From Candidatus Phosphitivorax anaerolimi (lineage in GTDB: Bacteria; Desulfobacterota; Desulfomonilia; UBA1062), in assembly GCA_001896555.1 (NCBI GenBank), contig MPOS01000053.1, forward strand, positions 1-64,000: a stretch of 64,000 nucleotides of DNA, read 5' to 3'. The notes beneath the pieces were generated by a model that was not told the origin of the DNA, made no database searches, and worked only from the letters and a program-made list of their open reading frames with translations. Both the position numbers and the translations under genes were made by a program. Shown in pieces: positions 63,537-64,000 of this stretch. Every line of letters starts with the position of its first letter. Position 1 is the first letter of the stretch.

Positions 63537-63877
63537 ACCCAGTATCCGGCAGACCATACAGGTCATTGAAGGAGTGCGTTTTCTTTCCGGCTGTCGCAAT
63601 TGGTCTGTTCGTCATCCTGTTTGGCGGACTGATCGTCCTTTTCGACGCTGAGGCCCGGCAACAGGCTGATCCGCAGAACATTGTCATGACAAAGTGTACA
63701 GAGTGCCACAGCACAAAGCGGATCTGCGACAATCTGGACAAGAAAGACCGCGAGGAATGGACCGAGACTATCTACAAGATGGTGTCCAATGGCGCCGATG
63801 TTGCCGAGCAGGACATCCCTGCGATCGCCGAGTATCTGGCAGACCTTGAGCCGGGGTCAAAGCCCGTGTGCCGGTGA
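63533..63877 (+). CDS. Small membrane-anchored c-type cytochrome-like protein
   Basis: 114 residues from an ATG overlapping the thiolase stop; a longer frame lies inside the thiolase. One membrane helix (about 17-37) anchors a periplasmic part that contains a single CxxCH heme motif (CTECH, about residue 58) and a helix-rich tail like the C-terminal half of class I cytochromes. The sequence SNGADVAEQDIPAIAEYLADL is the common methionine-less tail of quinohemoprotein-type cytochromes; a heme-coordinating Met is not obvious. Probably an electron carrier. Why it would be coupled to a thiolase is unclear. Confidence 0.75.
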   Translation: MNPVSGRPYRSLKECVFFPAVAIGLFVILFGGLIVLFDAEARQQADPQNIVMTKCTECHSTKRICDNLDKKDREEWTETIYKMVSNGADVAEQDIPAIAEYLADLEPGSKPVCR

Positions 63878-63885
63878 GGCCTTAG

Positions 63886-64000
63886 TTATGAGATCGGCCC
63901 GCGCGCCATGTGTTCCAGGCGCCTGATCCGTTCTTCCATGGGCGGGTGGGTGGAAAACAGGGCGAGAATCGAACCGCCCTTCAACGGATTCACGATAAAC
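63886..64000 (-). CDS. htpX: Zinc metalloprotease HtpX, C-terminal end (partial)
   Basis: The last 37 codons of a gene running off the window edge. The translation includes [29 protein letters not shown], of which [14 protein letters not shown] is the C-terminal signature of M48-family HtpX membrane proteases. These degrade misfolded inner-membrane proteins. The stop at 63886-63888 lies nine bases from the end of the convergent cytochrome gene. Active-site HExxH lies outside this window. Confidence 0.85.
   Translation of the reverse strand, partial: FIVNPLKGGSILALFSTHPPMEERIRRLEHMARGPIS

Overview
The window looks like chromosomal DNA of a moderately GC-rich, anaerobic, fatty-acid- or organic-acid-degrading bacterium, most likely a deltaproteobacterium (Desulfobacterota; a syntroph or sulfate reducer). 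This is inferred from gene content: two thiolases, a fused 3-hydroxyacyl-CoA dehydrogenase/enoyl-CoA hydratase, tandem long-chain acyl-CoA synthetases, an oxygen-sensitive 2-hydroxyacyl-CoA dehydratase with its activator, CoA-transferases fused to acetyltransferase domains, ferredoxin-type proteins, and a Gram-negative envelope set (Pal, ExbB/ExbD/TonB, a PagL-like protein). I see no rRNA, tRNA, CRISPR array, transposase or prophage.

Layout. 0-6 kb: a PagL-like outer-membrane protein, a 1319-residue duplicated DUF3857/transglutaminase protein and a PilZ protein. 6-10.2 kb (minus strand): a complete thiamine ABC transporter (thiB, thiP, thiQ) behind a TPP riboswitch and an attenuator-like terminator. 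10.3-15 kb (minus): small lipoprotein, fasciclin protein, Pal, HD-GYP protein, and an rRNA methyltransferase/pseudouridine synthase pair. 15-19 kb: the beta-oxidation pair fadN-like/thiolase. 19-24.4 kb: acyltransferase, primase-like protein, flavin oxidoreductase, ABC-F ATPase. 24.4-32.1 kb: a candidate 2-hydroxy-acid module made of a CoA-transferase and a LarA-family racemase on the minus strand, diverging from a 2-hydroxyacyl-CoA dehydratase, SDR and activator operon. 32-37 kb: trmO and two near-duplicate acyl-CoA synthetases. 37-42.6 kb: a translationally coupled gatC-gatA-gatB-pncB-mtnA operon. 43-46.6 kb: an iron-sulfur protein and exbB-exbD-tonB. 46.8-54 kb: a disulfide-reductase-like flavoprotein, DEAD-box helicase, permease, SDR, DUF4383 protein and phosphoesterase. 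53.8-64 kb: flavodoxin, a second CoA-transferase/GNAT gene interrupted by TGA, a transpeptidase, a diadenylate-cyclase-like protein, a histidine-kinase-like protein, purC, a second thiolase, a small cytochrome and the end of htpX.

The most striking observation is at 46815-48152. The gene is open end to end except for one TGA at codon 42, exactly where CoA-disulfide reductase/NADH oxidase proteins carry their redox-active cysteine. A stem-loop with a GG-starting apical loop lies 26 nt beyond it. This is best read as a selenocysteine enzyme that a standard gene caller would truncate. A second in-frame TGA, in the CoA-transferase at 54891, falls at a normally glycine position and is more likely a nonsense mutation. 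Other notable points are the 2-hydroxy-acid module, a histidine-kinase-like protein without the phospho-acceptor histidine, an unusual diadenylate cyclase, a primase-like protein with an eroded Toprim site, and a transglutaminase whose second catalytic cysteine has become serine.
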